A DNA stretch of 19,287 nucleotides from CAZESH01 sp964514665 (GCA_964514665.1 CAZESH010000051.1:1-19287); one strand, 5' to 3'. Shown: positions 1 through 7,822, counted from the first letter of the stretch. Numbers and translations are program-made. Notes: generated by a model not told the origin, from the letters alone.

Positions 1-231
1 GTGCAGGCCGGGGCCGATATCGTGATGGTCGCGTTCCATCAGGACCGGCAGGAAGCCGCCATCCAGGCACTCAAGCAAGCGGTGGAAAACGGAACATTAT
101 CGGAGGCACGCATCGACGACAGCGTCTATAGAATCATCCGGTTGAAGCAGAAATACAAGCTTTCCGACCGGCAAATCAAAGAACCGGATATCCGCGCATT
201 AAACGCCGCCATCCGGTCGGTCATGCCTTAA
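1..231 (+). CDS. GH3 beta-N-acetylhexosaminidase, C-terminal end (partial)
   Basis: This is the last 76 codons of a gene that begins left of the window; the frame is open from base 1 and ends at TAA 229-231. The segment reads AGADIVMVAFHQD, then a helix, then SVYRIIRLKQKYKL. This matches the end of the glycoside hydrolase family 3 (NagZ/YbbD-type) catalytic barrel, where the final strand and helix close the domain. The family removes N-acetylglucosamine from peptidoglycan or chitin fragments during cell-wall recycling. The nucleophile and the His/Asp catalytic pair lie upstream and cannot be checked. The first in-frame codon here is GTG, but nothing suggests it is a start. It converges on the lipoprotein gene at 250, with 18 bases between the two stops. 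Confidence 0.8.
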   Translation: MQAGADIVMVAFHQDRQEAAIQALKQAVENGTLSEARIDDSVYRIIRLKQKYKLSDRQIKEPDIRALNAAIRSVMP

Positions 232-249
232 TTTCCTTGATGCTGCCGC

Positions 250-1155
250 TCAACGCTCGATCACGACCTGCGTCACCGTTTTCTCCGGTCCGAGCTCATA
301 GCCCGAAAACCATAGTTTCACCGTGTCTCCTGTCTTGATTTCAGAAACGTCCGTTTTTTTGTCCTTCAACCATACTCGCGCATGCGGAACCAGCCGGTAT
401 CGGATCCCATCCACTTCGATCATCCGCTCTTCGTTCACGCCTTTTCCGGTTATTTCCAAACCCGTGACTTTGCCTTTCGCATCGCCGATTCCGTCGTCTT
501 TTTCCGTAATTTCAAGACGCAGACCCGTTGTTTGACCCGGGTAGCTCGACAGCATCAGCCCATCGCTCCACACTTTGGCGGATGAGCCGATGGCAACGTC
601 CTCCTGCTTGAGCGGCTTGCCGGCGTACTCGATGGCTGCATCGTCCGACATGGTGTACCACACCGCATCCGGCATCTTCTTTTCCTTGTCCAAGAACTTC
701 TCGGAGGAGACGACCAGAAATCTCCCCTTTTCGTCGATTGCCGTGATTTTGCCGGTCATATGCGGCTGCTCGCCAATCGTATAAACCGAGATATTCAACG
801 GGAACTTTCCTCCGACCGCCTTATAGATCGATTGCTTGAGGGCGGCTAATTCTTCCTCCGACAGCTTCTTGTTAGGGTCCCCGATCGGACGGACCTGCAG
901 GAAGCCTTCGCTGTTGTTGCTGTATGACGACTGGAACTTCACACGGTGGCTTTGGAATACGCTCTCCAGTGAGGAAAGTTTACTCACGTACTTTTCCAAT
1001 TGCTCCTTGGATGCGTTTTTTGCACTCTCGGGCGTCTGGGACGGGACAATGCCCGCGCTTCCGTTCACCGCTATGCGCTCCCCGCATCCATACAGCAGCA
1101 TCATAACCAGAAGAATGCCCGCAGCCATGCCGAACAGCCTGATTATTTTCTCCAC
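250..1155 (-). CDS. Lipoprotein with YobA-like (DUF3221) domain
   Basis: The product is predicted to be 301 aa and membrane-anchored on the outer face. A charged N-terminus, a hydrophobic stretch and a lipobox LYGC (lipidated Cys at about residue 24) are visible. After a linker, residues ~130-210 resemble DUF3221: a GKITAID strand, a VWYTMSDD segment, GSSAKVWSDG and then SYPGQT. A further beta-rich segment with a similar pattern follows (KVTGLEI ... GDTVKLWFSG). The GTG at 1155 is chosen as start because GGAGG lies 7 nt upstream; a TTG two codons earlier is too close to that site. The molecular function of the family is unknown to me. A broken relative of the same family lies at 18349-18638. 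Confidence 0.75.
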   Translation of the reverse strand: MEKIIRLFGMAAGILLVMMLLYGCGERIAVNGSAGIVPSQTPESAKNASKEQLEKYVSKLSSLESVFQSHRVKFQSSYSNNSEGFLQVRPIGDPNKKLSEEELAALKQSIYKAVGGKFPLNISVYTIGEQPHMTGKITAIDEKGRFLVVSSEKFLDKEKKMPDAVWYTMSDDAAIEYAGKPLKQEDVAIGSSAKVWSDGLMLSSYPGQTTGLRLEITEKDDGIGDAKGKVTGLEITGKGVNEERMIEVDGIRYRLVPHARVWLKDKKTDVSEIKTGDTVKLWFSGYELGPEKTVTQVVIER

Positions 1156-1236
1156 GATCAACCCTCCTTTTTCTCTCTTGGACGATTTCCTCCCGCAAAA
1201 GGTTGCTCGCTCTCCCCTGACGCATGATCTGCGCCG

Positions 1237-1663
1237 TCAAAAAACGGCATGATCGATTTCATCCCCTTCCGGGGTAATCATCTGAAACAGCAAAGCTTCA
1301 TCTTCATTTGCCGGCCGGATCCGCTTTTTGTCCAAATGCAGGATTTGCAGCCCGTATCTTTGCGGCTTTGCGACCACGACAACTTGGTTGCCTTTCGTCA
1401 TCAGCTTCTGAACCTCCGGATACAAAAAGCCTGTGCAGCGCATAGTGAATCCGATTGGGGACATAACTCCATCGCCCTCCGGAAACACTGCTGTGCCAAT
1501 ACGATTTGTACGCAGTCCTTTTCCAGGCCGGGTCATGGAGCAGCGTTTTGTACGGAAGCGATTGACCCGTTTCCCTTACCTCGGTGATCGGGTATACGGC
1601 ACTCGGCAGCTGCCGCTCGACAAATGGAGGGTCGGGAAGATCCTGCGGCGTTTGCGGTTCCAA
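1237..1663 (-). pseudogene. Frameshifted hypothetical gene
   Basis: Two overlapping minus-strand reading frames look like one protein. The first part (from about 1663) is proline-rich, LPDPPFVERQLP, then VYPITEVRETG, and stays protein-like up to HDPAWK near 1520. The second part is in the neighbouring frame, runs from about 1520 to the TGA at 1237, and contains QVVVVAKPQRYGLQ and PANEDEALLFQMITPEGDE. Joining them through the AAAA run near 1516-1520 gives a continuous protein of about 140 aa. I see no convincing ribosome site: TTG 1663 has none, and an in-frame stop lies 7 codons before it. The family is not recognised. It may be a true pseudogene or a homopolymer sequencing error. Confidence 0.5.
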
Positions 1664-1849
1664 CCGATTCGGGCGCGCCGCTGCTTATATAATCCCGTTT
1701 GGCGAATCACTTAAATGAGAATATGCCTTGGGAGCCAAAAGCGTTGTTTTATGCTTTGGCGGAATTACCGGGAGTAAGGCAAGCAGGACCTCGCTCTTCG
1801 GACACTCGCAGGTTCGGTCAGAAGCCCGCGGCAAACCCGGGGTCCGACG

Positions 1850-1880
1850 AAGCAGCCTCTTCACAGAGGCCGCTGCTTTG
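1850..1880 (-). terminator. GC-rich stem-loop after the DUF6157 gene
   Basis: AAGCAG and CCTCT on one side pair with AGAGG and CTGCTT on the other, around a 4-nt loop, directly beyond the TAG at 1881-1883. A T-run on the minus strand is lacking, so intrinsic termination is likely but not certain. Confidence 0.45.
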
Positions 1881-2306
1881 CTATTTTCTGCTGTTTCTCA
1901 TCGCCGCGACCAGCTCCACTTGACCGTTTTTTCCTTCCAGGAAACGCTGATAGTCCGGAGACTCCATCGGCACGAGCGCGATTTTTCCCTGCGCATTGAA
2001 GTGGAGGCCCCAACCGTATTTTTTCGGCAGCATCGAAGCCCGCAAGCAAGCATTCGGCTTGGAGAAAAACGCCGTGCGGATTTGCTCGCCGTGCAGCTCC
2101 AATTCCTCCGCCGAAATCTGCTTATGCCGGGCATGCACCTCGAACAGGATCTCCTCTTGGGTATACGCATAGGGAGAGTTGTAGAGCAGCTCGTATTCAA
2201 TCCCGGCCTTCGTCCTGCCGTCCTTTTTGTCAGGAGGCACGGCGCCCCACTCTACCGGGCAGTCCGTCGCAACCGTGATGAACGTATTGTAATAATTCAA
2301 ATTCAT
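1881..2306 (-). CDS. DUF6157 family protein
   Basis: The product is 141 aa. The opening NYYNTFITVATDCP, the EYELLYNSPYAYTQEEILFEVHARH segment (given here only as a landmark), the LRASMLPKKYGWG motif and the late MESPDYQRF segment are the pattern I associate with DUF6157. This is a small uncharacterised family common in Firmicutes and Bacteroidetes. No signal peptide or membrane segment is visible, so it is probably cytoplasmic. The ATG at 2306 is preferred because AAGGGGAG sits just upstream; the earlier in-frame ATG at 2327 would start ahead of that site. It lies 47 nt after the ABM monooxygenase gene on the same strand, so it is probably the last gene of the WYL-ABM-DUF6157 transcript. Confidence 0.8.
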   Translation of the reverse strand: MNLNYYNTFITVATDCPVEWGAVPPDKKDGRTKAGIEYELLYNSPYAYTQEEILFEVHARHKQISAEELELHGEQIRTAFFSKPNACLRASMLPKKYGWGLHFNAQGKIALVPMESPDYQRFLEGKNGQVELVAAMRNSRK

Positions 2307-2353
2307 TCCGTCACTCCCCTTTTGCATGCGAATGGTTGTGCATCCATGAATGT

Positions 2354-2659
2354 TTACAGTCCCTTGCCTCCAACCGGTTTAAGCCGTATCGTTTCAATTC
2401 CTGCGATGAGCGGACGGGCGCGCTGGATCAGAGCCAACACTCCCTCGTTCTGGAGAGAGCGGGCATGCGCATCGGCGTCGCGCCACAGCTCGGTCACCCA
2501 GATCACATCCGGATCGTCGACGGATACGTTGATGATATACAGCTCGCATTCATCGACATCTCCCAGGCCGCGGGAAGCCTCAAGCAGCAGTTGAGCGAGT
2601 TCATCCCGCTTGCCGGGATGTGCCGTCATTTTGCCGTACATGGCAAACTTGCTCAGCAT
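2354..2659 (-). CDS. Antibiotic biosynthesis monooxygenase (ABM) domain protein
   Basis: The product is 101 aa, the usual size for single-domain ABM/YgiN-like proteins (dimeric ferredoxin-like alpha-beta barrels). It begins with a strand, LSKFAMYGKMTAH, followed by PGKRDELAQLLLEAS, which is the characteristic first helix. Then come ELYIINVSVDDPDVIWVTELWRD and a terminal helix. Family members are cofactor-free quinol or polyketide monooxygenases, or heme-degrading enzymes; no heme-ligand Asn/His pair is obvious, so a quinone/aromatic role is more likely. The ATG follows the WYL regulator stop by 6 nt, so the two are surely co-transcribed. The substrate is unknown. Confidence 0.85.
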   Translation of the reverse strand: MLSKFAMYGKMTAHPGKRDELAQLLLEASRGLGDVDECELYIINVSVDDPDVIWVTELWRDADAHARSLQNEGVLALIQRARPLIAGIETIRLKPVGGKGL

Positions 2660-2665
2660 GATCCT

Positions 2666-3658
2666 TCACCCTTTCGTTTCATCTCTTTTCATTTTCATCG
2701 CTTCGTAATGCTTCGCCATTTCCATGCTGACATCGGTCATTCTCTCGATAAGCATGCGGGGTTCAACGATCTCGAGCGACCTGCCGTAGGGAAGCAGGAA
2801 ATAAGGCACGTACGTCGTCAGCGAGGGATGCCCGATCCTGAACAAGGCTTCTCCCGGCCGCCGTTCCGCTAAAGTATGGCCGAACAGCCAATGACTGCAA
2901 AGCTCGTTCAGCACCTGTTCATGGCTGCGAATCCGTACGTCGACCAGCGATTGCGTATCCAGCACATCCGGAAAAAGCGAGTGCATGAGAAAATCCCTGG
3001 AAGAAAATGCAGTTGGTCGTTCGAAGCGGCGATCCGTACGCTCCAACCGGACGATGCGGTCAACGCGGAAACTTCGCACCTCCTGCCGCAAGCGGCAATA
3101 GCCCACCGTGTACCAGAAGCCTTTCCAATGCACGATGCCATACGGATCGAGTCCGCGTGAGCTGACGGTGGAATCCGCAGCTTTCGCATAATCCATGTCC
3201 AGCGATTCCCCCAGTGCCGCGGCTTCCTCCAACAGCCGGAGCAGCTCCCTCTGCTTGGCGTCGATCGGCGTTTGGATAACAGCGAGTCCGCCGCTGTGGC
3301 GCTCGATCCGGTCCAACTGCGCTTCATTCGTATACCGCTTCAGCTTGTCCACGGCGCGGGCCAGAGCATCCGTATATGGGTAGCCGGCTTCCCGGGCGAA
3401 GACCGAAGAATGTACGAGCGCCTTCTGCTCCTCCAGATCGAACAGCAAGGGGGAATCCGCGAACTCGCCAAGTATCCGGTAACCGCCGTTCGGCCCCGAA
3501 TCGGCAATGATCGGGGCGCCGCTCGCACATAGGGAATCGATGCAGCGGTATACGGAGCGGACATGGATCTCCAGCGCATCCGCAAGCTGCTGCGCCGTCA
3601 TCCGCCGGCCCGCACGAAGCAGCCAGAGGATCGACAGCATGTTGTCCGCCTTTGACAT
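2666..3658 (-). CDS. WYL-domain transcriptional regulator (YafY-like)
   Basis: The product is 330 aa. An N-terminal HTH_11-type winged helix (about residues 3-60) contains LSILWLLRAGRRMTAQQLAD and SVYRCIDSL, followed by the wing APIIADSGPNGGYRI. The middle carries the WYL domain: DPYGIVHWKGFWYTVGYCR, then RSFRVDRIVRLE. The C-terminal WCX extension ends in YGRSLEIVEP. Such proteins are one-component regulators that sense small ligands or nucleic acids through WYL. The ATG at 3658 is chosen because homology to the HTH begins there; GGAGG lies about 12 nt upstream. A TTG at 3691 extends the frame but has no ribosome site. It is the first gene of the cluster with ABM and DUF6157 and probably controls it. 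Confidence 0.88.
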   Translation of the reverse strand: MSKADNMLSILWLLRAGRRMTAQQLADALEIHVRSVYRCIDSLCASGAPIIADSGPNGGYRILGEFADSPLLFDLEEQKALVHSSVFAREAGYPYTDALARAVDKLKRYTNEAQLDRIERHSGGLAVIQTPIDAKQRELLRLLEEAAALGESLDMDYAKAADSTVSSRGLDPYGIVHWKGFWYTVGYCRLRQEVRSFRVDRIVRLERTDRRFERPTAFSSRDFLMHSLFPDVLDTQSLVDVRIRSHEQVLNELCSHWLFGHTLAERRPGEALFRIGHPSLTTYVPYFLLPYGRSLEIVEPRMLIERMTDVSMEMAKHYEAMKMKRDETKG

Positions 3659-3734
3659 GCCGCTTGAGCGCCTCCTTTCATCACACGACAATATTGGTTT
3701 TTGATCTCAGTTGCCCCGCTTGGGACTGATTCAG

Positions 3735-3945
3735 CAAAGTCCGGAGAGAGATTTCCGTTTCGGGCTTCGATTGCTTTCCGGCGAGGATGTGTTGATGACC
3801 AGTCCAGACCTGACAGACCAAGAACCATCGAAGCATGGGCATAAAGGGAAGTTCTCCGACATTTCATGGTTCTAGGTCTCTCAGGTCCTCCCTTTGGCGG
3901 CGGAAAGCAAACTCGCCCAAACCGGAAATCCCTCTCTGTACTTCA
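3735..3945. repeat. Long imperfect inverted repeat (MITE-like or large hairpin)
   Basis: The gene-free stretch 3659-4030 holds two matching blocks in inverted order. Block 1 (about 3743-3785: GAGAGATTTCCGTTTCGGGC, then TTGCTTTCCGGCG) pairs with about 3900-3941. Block 2 (3806-3828: ACCTGACAGACC, AGAACCAT) pairs with 3866-3887, with only two or three mismatches. About 37 nt lie between the innermost arms. The arms differ mainly by an extra ~13 nt in the left one. No target-site duplication or transposase was found. Both arms also read MVLGLSG when translated outwards, which may be accidental. Confidence 0.7.
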
Positions 3946-4030
3946 TGGTCATGAACTTGCCCCAATGCCAGTCAATCAAAATCAAAAAACAATATGTGTC
4001 ATGCATTGATTAACCTTATTATAAGTCTAT

Positions 4031-4528
4031 TCAGATCAAGGGTGCCATCCCCTTGTCGAGCCAACTGTCGTAAGTCGGACCGTATACTTCCGGCACGCGC
4101 AATCCCGCTTGGCGCATCAAGACCGTCATCTGTCCGCGATGATGCGCCTGATGCATGATCGTAAAGTGCAGAGAGCCGCCGTTGGACCATACTTCCCCGG
4201 CGACCGTCTGCGACTCCAGCAGGGTGGCGTCGTTCCACTGCTCCTGCACCGCTTTCAGCAGTGCCTGACCGATCCGGCGGTACTCCGCCGCGATAAGCTC
4301 TGCGGAGCCCGGCGCCTCTTCTCCTCCGGCAGGCGCGTCGAACACCAGCCCCAAAGTGGTCATATAATGCAACGAACCAACCAGGTGCCATGCGATCTGT
4401 CCGAGCGTCCTTCCCTCGCCGGAAACCGGCTGTCCAAGCGAAGCGTCTGTCAAAGCCTTCATGATGCCGGATGTCAGCTCCATCTCACGGCTCCATTCCG
4501 CTGCAAAGTCGTTTATGCTTGTATACAT
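4031..4528 (-). CDS. DinB-fold putative metal-dependent enzyme
   Basis: The product is 165 aa of the DinB/YfiT four-helix fold. The three expected metal-binding histidines are visible: one in GQIAWHLV (about His48) and an HxxxH pair in MHQAHHRGQM (about His126 and His130). The C-terminal VYGPTYDSWL segment is also typical. Members are small-molecule hydrolases or thiol transferases, and many are damage-inducible. The substrate cannot be read from the sequence. The ATG at 4528 sits about 10 nt after GGAGG; an ATG at 4537 overlaps that site and is less likely. It is transcribed on its own: the MFS terminator lies upstream, and a GCCTGC/GCAGGC hairpin (4562-4586) sits in its leader or promoter region. 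Confidence 0.85.
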   Translation of the reverse strand: MYTSINDFAAEWSREMELTSGIMKALTDASLGQPVSGEGRTLGQIAWHLVGSLHYMTTLGLVFDAPAGGEEAPGSAELIAAEYRRIGQALLKAVQEQWNDATLLESQTVAGEVWSNGGSLHFTIMHQAHHRGQMTVLMRQAGLRVPEVYGPTYDSWLDKGMAPLI

Positions 4529-4603
4529 CTTATCCATTCCTCCGTTTCATAATCACATGTCGCCTGCCCGTGATCTTCTTGCAGGCACTCCCATCATACT
4601 AAA

Positions 4604-4632
4604 AAATCACTGACACATACGGTCAGTGATTT
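4604..4632 (-). terminator. Rho-independent terminator after the MFS/HTH chimera
   Basis: A perfect 11-bp stem (AAATCACTGAC with GTCAGTGATTT) encloses a 7-nt loop. On the minus strand it is followed immediately by a run of six T. Confidence 0.85.
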
Positions 4633-4695
4633 CCGATAATGGATCAAGTTTTACACGTTATCGCAATAGGCTATCAAACAGTATAGGTTAGTTAA

Positions 4696-5945
4696 TCAGA
4701 CATGTGCCAGATGATTATCAGCGAATGCTTGTTCATCGCTCTCATTCAGATTAATGTTCATTCCAAGGGCGATGGCTACTTTAATCAAAGTGTCTACTCT
4801 CGGAATTTGCGAACTGTTTTCTAGCCGCGCTATGAGAATCACGTACCCTGCCGACCAAGTAGACTCGATTCGGCTAAACAGATAGATCGACAGAGTCATC
4901 AAGAACAACCCGGGAATAACCAGCACCTTCGGTCCGAACTTGTCAAAGAGCACGCCGGACACCGGGGCCATCAAGCCGTTCAGGATTCCCCCCGGCATCA
5001 ATACAAGCCCGGCGCTCAAGGCCGATAAAAGCAGCACGTTCTGCAGGAACAGCGGCAGCATGATCATTGTGGAGAACAAGCTCATCATGAGCACGATCAT
5101 GAGCACCGTAACGAGCGCGAACATCGAATATCGCAGCGCCCTGAGATCAAGTATCGGTGCCTTCACGGTTAACTGACGCCATATGAACAGGAATAGAGCG
5201 GCGCCTCCGAATGTCAGGCACCATACGACTTCCGGATCCGACCAGCCCTTGCTTGCACTGCTGAAGCCGTATACGATTCCCCCAAAGGCAATACAAGAAA
5301 GAACAATCGAAAAAAAAAGTCGACTTTCGGCTTCGAGATGACCGTGACATTTTTGAGGTATGCAGATGAAAAAATGATCGAGACCGCCGCGAACGGAATA
5401 ACCAGATAGAACAACCAGCGCCAATCCAGATGATCGACGATCAGGCCGGAAAGAGTCGGCCCGATGGCGGGGGCGGACATGATGACCAGTCCGATCATTC
5501 CCATCGCGCCTCCTCTGGACTCGGGCGGATAGATCATGAGGATGGTATTCATCATCACCGGCATCATCAAACCTGCACCGAATGCCTGCACGACCCTGCC
5601 TGCAAGCAGTACGCCAAATACCGGCGAGACCGCGCAAATGACTGTCCCGATCAGGAACAATGTCATGGCTCCTATGAACATCTGCCGGGTGGTAAACCAC
5701 ATCTGCAGCAATGCGGTAATCGGAACCAAGATCCCGACCACCAGCATATAAGCCGTAGATAACCATTGCACCGTGGCGGGGGTAATTCCGAAGCTCTTCA
5801 TCAAATCGGGGAAGGCTATGTTCAGCAGCGTTTCGTTCAGGATGGCTACAAAGGCGCCGATAATCAGCGCAACAACAATCGGCCCCCGCTTGATTTTGTT
5901 TAAATCCAAATCGGAGACCGCAGTTTCTCTACTCCCGTGATCCAA
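4696..5945 (-). pseudogene. DHA2-type MFS drug exporter, frameshifted and fused to an XRE-regulator tail
   Basis: From TTG 5945 (AAGGAG 9 nt upstream) the first ~210 codons encode about six membrane helices of a 14-TM EmrB/QacA-like proton-driven exporter: IGAFVAILNETLLNIAFPDL, WLSTAYMLV, then the GRVVQAFGAGLMMPV signature. The frame shifts at a nine-T run (5310-5318); eight T would keep it open. The second part continues with FFSIVLSCIAFGG and helices up to WSAGYVIL near 4835. There the transporter stops, well short of family length, and the frame continues as IARLENSSQIPRVDTLIKVA, the recognition-helix end and last helix of an XRE/HigA-type DNA-binding domain, ending at TGA 4696. The gene thus carries two lesions and is probably not a working exporter. 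Confidence 0.8.
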
Positions 5946-6090
5946 AAAAAGTCACTCCTTCTACAATCAGAATCCAGCGGACATTTATCCGCATAAAACC
6001 ATCCATATTGTACCTTATTTGGTGCGATCATGCACTTTCAATCTGTGGGCATCGTTTGCAAATTGCACAGTCGTTCATTTTCCCGAAATA

Positions 6091-6099
6091 TGGTAATAT
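6091..6099 (+). promoter_or_regulatory. Extended -10 promoter element for bstA
   Basis: TGGTAATAT matches an extended -10 (TGn + TATAAT-like hexamer) about 45 nt upstream of the bstA ribosome site. No good -35 is present at the usual distance. An odd palindrome, TGCAA-A-TTGCA (6057-6067), lies just upstream and could be an operator. Confidence 0.4.
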
Positions 6100-6151
6100 A
6101 CTTACACACCTCATGCGAAACCCCGAAACCCATAATAAGGAGCGATATCTT

Positions 6152-6676
6152 ATGGATTTAAAATATCCAATCGGAAAATTCGATTACGTCGGCGAAATTT
6201 CAGCGGCTCAAAGGGATTTATGGATCAAAGAGATTGACGAACTGCCGACCAAGCTGAAAGAAGCCGTCAAAGGCTTGACCGAAGAACAGTTGAATTTGAC
6301 CTATCGCGAAGGAGGATGGACACTGCGGCAAGTCGTTCATCATATCGCGGACAGCCACATGAATAGTTTCACAAGATTTAAACTCGCTTTGACTGAAGAT
6401 ACGCCTGCAATAAAACCCTATTATGAGGATCGATGGGCGGAACTTTCCGATTCCCTGAAAACCGATATTCAGCTTTCCATCCTGTTGATCGAGGCCTTGC
6501 ACAAAAGATGGGTGATCTTATTGAAATCATTAGACGATTCTGATTTTAGCAGAGCGTTTTATCATCCCGAAACGCAAAAAACGTTCAGGCTCGATTATAA
6601 TCTTGGCATATATGCATGGCACGGAAAGCATCATGTAGCTCATATCACAACACTGAGAAAAACATTAAATATTTAA
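6152..6676 (+). CDS. bstA: Bacillithiol transferase BstA (YfiT-like DinB protein)
   Basis: The product is 174 aa, the family length. It starts MDLKYPIGKF, has GGWTLRQVVHHIADSHMNS (metal His at about 63/64 and 69) and ends with YAWHGKHHVAHITTL, supplying the second metal-binding HxxxH (about His157 and His161). BstA/YfiT enzymes use a divalent metal to conjugate bacillithiol, the Firmicutes low-molecular-weight thiol, to electrophiles; this also supports the host assignment. AAGGAG at 6137-6142 sits 9 nt before the chosen ATG; a longer upstream open frame lacks a site. A flavin monooxygenase gene follows after 16 nt, so the two are probably co-transcribed. Function by family is well supported, but the electrophile is unknown. 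Confidence 0.9.
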   Translation: MDLKYPIGKFDYVGEISAAQRDLWIKEIDELPTKLKEAVKGLTEEQLNLTYREGGWTLRQVVHHIADSHMNSFTRFKLALTEDTPAIKPYYEDRWAELSDSLKTDIQLSILLIEALHKRWVILLKSLDDSDFSRAFYHPETQKTFRLDYNLGIYAWHGKHHVAHITTLRKTLNI

Positions 6677-6692
6677 CGGAGGGAGAATCCAG

Positions 6693-7763
6693 ATGGTCGA
6701 TCCGGCAATCAACATGGAAATCGGAATCAGCACATTTTTGGAGGCTACACCGGACCCGCGGACAGGAGCGGTCATCAGCCATGCCGAACGGCTGCGCGAT
6801 GCGGTTGAGGAGATCGTGCTGGCCGATCAGGTCGGTTTGGATGTCTATGGTATCGGGGAGCATCATCGCGCCGATTACGCAGGCACAGCGTCCGCCGTTG
6901 TGCTGGCGGCAGCGGCTGCCATGACCAAGCGGATCAGGCTCACGAGCGCCGTGACCGTACTGTCCTCGGACGATCCGGTCCGCGTGTACCAAGCTTTTTC
7001 CACCTTGGACGGCATCTCGAACGGCCGGGCGGAAATTATGGCGGGTCGGGGATCGTTTACTGAATCTTTTCCGCTTTTCGGATACAGCTTGAACGATTAT
7101 GACGAACTGTTCGAGGAAAAGCTCGATCTGCTGCTCGCGATCCGGGCCTCGGAGAAGGTGACCTGGAGCGGCCGCCATCGCCCCGCCATTCGCAACCTGG
7201 GCGTCTATCCGCGGTCCGTTCAGAACCCGCTGCCGGTGTGGATCGCAAGCGGCGGGAGTCCGGAGTCGGCTATCCGGGCCGGCATGCTGGGCCTTCCGAT
7301 CGTATTCGCGATCATTGGCGGAATGCCGGAAAGCTTTGCCCCCTTGGTTTCCCTTTATAAGGAAGCGGCTTCGAGAGCCGGCCACAATCCGGAAAAACTG
7401 CCGATCGCCACGCATTCTCACGGTTTTGTCTCAGATACGAACGAGCAGGCCGCCGATTTATTCTTCCCTCCGACGCAAGCCCAAATGAATGTCATCGGGC
7501 GCGAGCGGGGTTGGGGGCACTATACCCGCGCAGCTTTCGATTCCGCTCGCAGCCTGCGGGGAGCGCTCTATGTCGGCGATCCCGATTATGTCGCGGAGAA
7601 AATTATACTGCTGCGCAAAAATTTGGGCGTGACCCGCTTCTTCCTGCATGTCAATGTCGGCACGATGCCGCACCGCGAAGTCATGCGCGCCATCGAGCTG
7701 CTCGGCACCAAGGTTGCCCCCCTCGTACGCAAGGAGTTTGCACGAAACGGGATAAAGAAATAA
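6693..7763 (+). CDS. LLM-class flavin-dependent oxidoreductase
   Basis: The product is 356 aa with the bacterial luciferase-like TIM-barrel pattern: IGISTFLEATPD, GLDVYGIGEHHRADYA, then RIRLTSAVTVLSSDDPVRVY and NGRAEIMAGRGSFTESFPLFG. Near the C-terminus GDPDYVAEKI is the usual phosphate-binding segment. These enzymes are FMN- or F420-linked monooxygenases acting on alkanes, aldehydes, sulfonates or xenobiotics; the substrate cannot be told. The ATG has GGAGGG about 10 nt upstream; an internal ATG at 6714 is a less likely alternative. It directly follows bstA, which suggests a two-step oxidation/thiol-conjugation pair (inference). Confidence 0.88.
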   Translation: MVDPAINMEIGISTFLEATPDPRTGAVISHAERLRDAVEEIVLADQVGLDVYGIGEHHRADYAGTASAVVLAAAAAMTKRIRLTSAVTVLSSDDPVRVYQAFSTLDGISNGRAEIMAGRGSFTESFPLFGYSLNDYDELFEEKLDLLLAIRASEKVTWSGRHRPAIRNLGVYPRSVQNPLPVWIASGGSPESAIRAGMLGLPIVFAIIGGMPESFAPLVSLYKEAASRAGHNPEKLPIATHSHGFVSDTNEQAADLFFPPTQAQMNVIGRERGWGHYTRAAFDSARSLRGALYVGDPDYVAEKIILLRKNLGVTRFFLHVNVGTMPHREVMRAIELLGTKVAPLVRKEFARNGIKK

Positions 7764-7784
7764 GCAGCGCATTTCTGGACATCG

Positions 7785-7815
7785 CAGCCGGCCATTTGAA
7801 GCAAATGGCCGGCTG
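7785..7815. terminator. Perfect 14-bp stem-loop after the LLM gene
   Basis: CAGCCGGCCATTTG pairs without mismatch with its complement around a 3-nt loop. It lies 22 nt beyond the LLM stop and also just beyond the stop of a minus-strand coding fragment. No T-run follows on either strand, so it may be a terminator or only an mRNA-end stabiliser. Confidence 0.5.
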
Positions 7816-7822
7816 CGGCAGT

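Noticed and set aside
1728..2594. Long plus-strand open frame of 288 codons
   Set aside because: It is antisense to the DUF6157 and ABM genes, has no ribosome site, and its translation is rich in Arg/His/Ser as expected for a shadow of GC-rich coding sequence.
3598..3867. 89-codon minus-strand frame running from the inverted repeat into the WYL gene region
   Set aside because: Overlaps the WYL gene start in another frame and spans the inverted repeat; no ribosome site. The MVLGLSG seen in both repeat arms follows from the repeat itself.
6645..7421. 258-codon minus-strand open frame
   Set aside because: Antisense to the LLM oxidoreductase, with no family resemblance; shadow frame.
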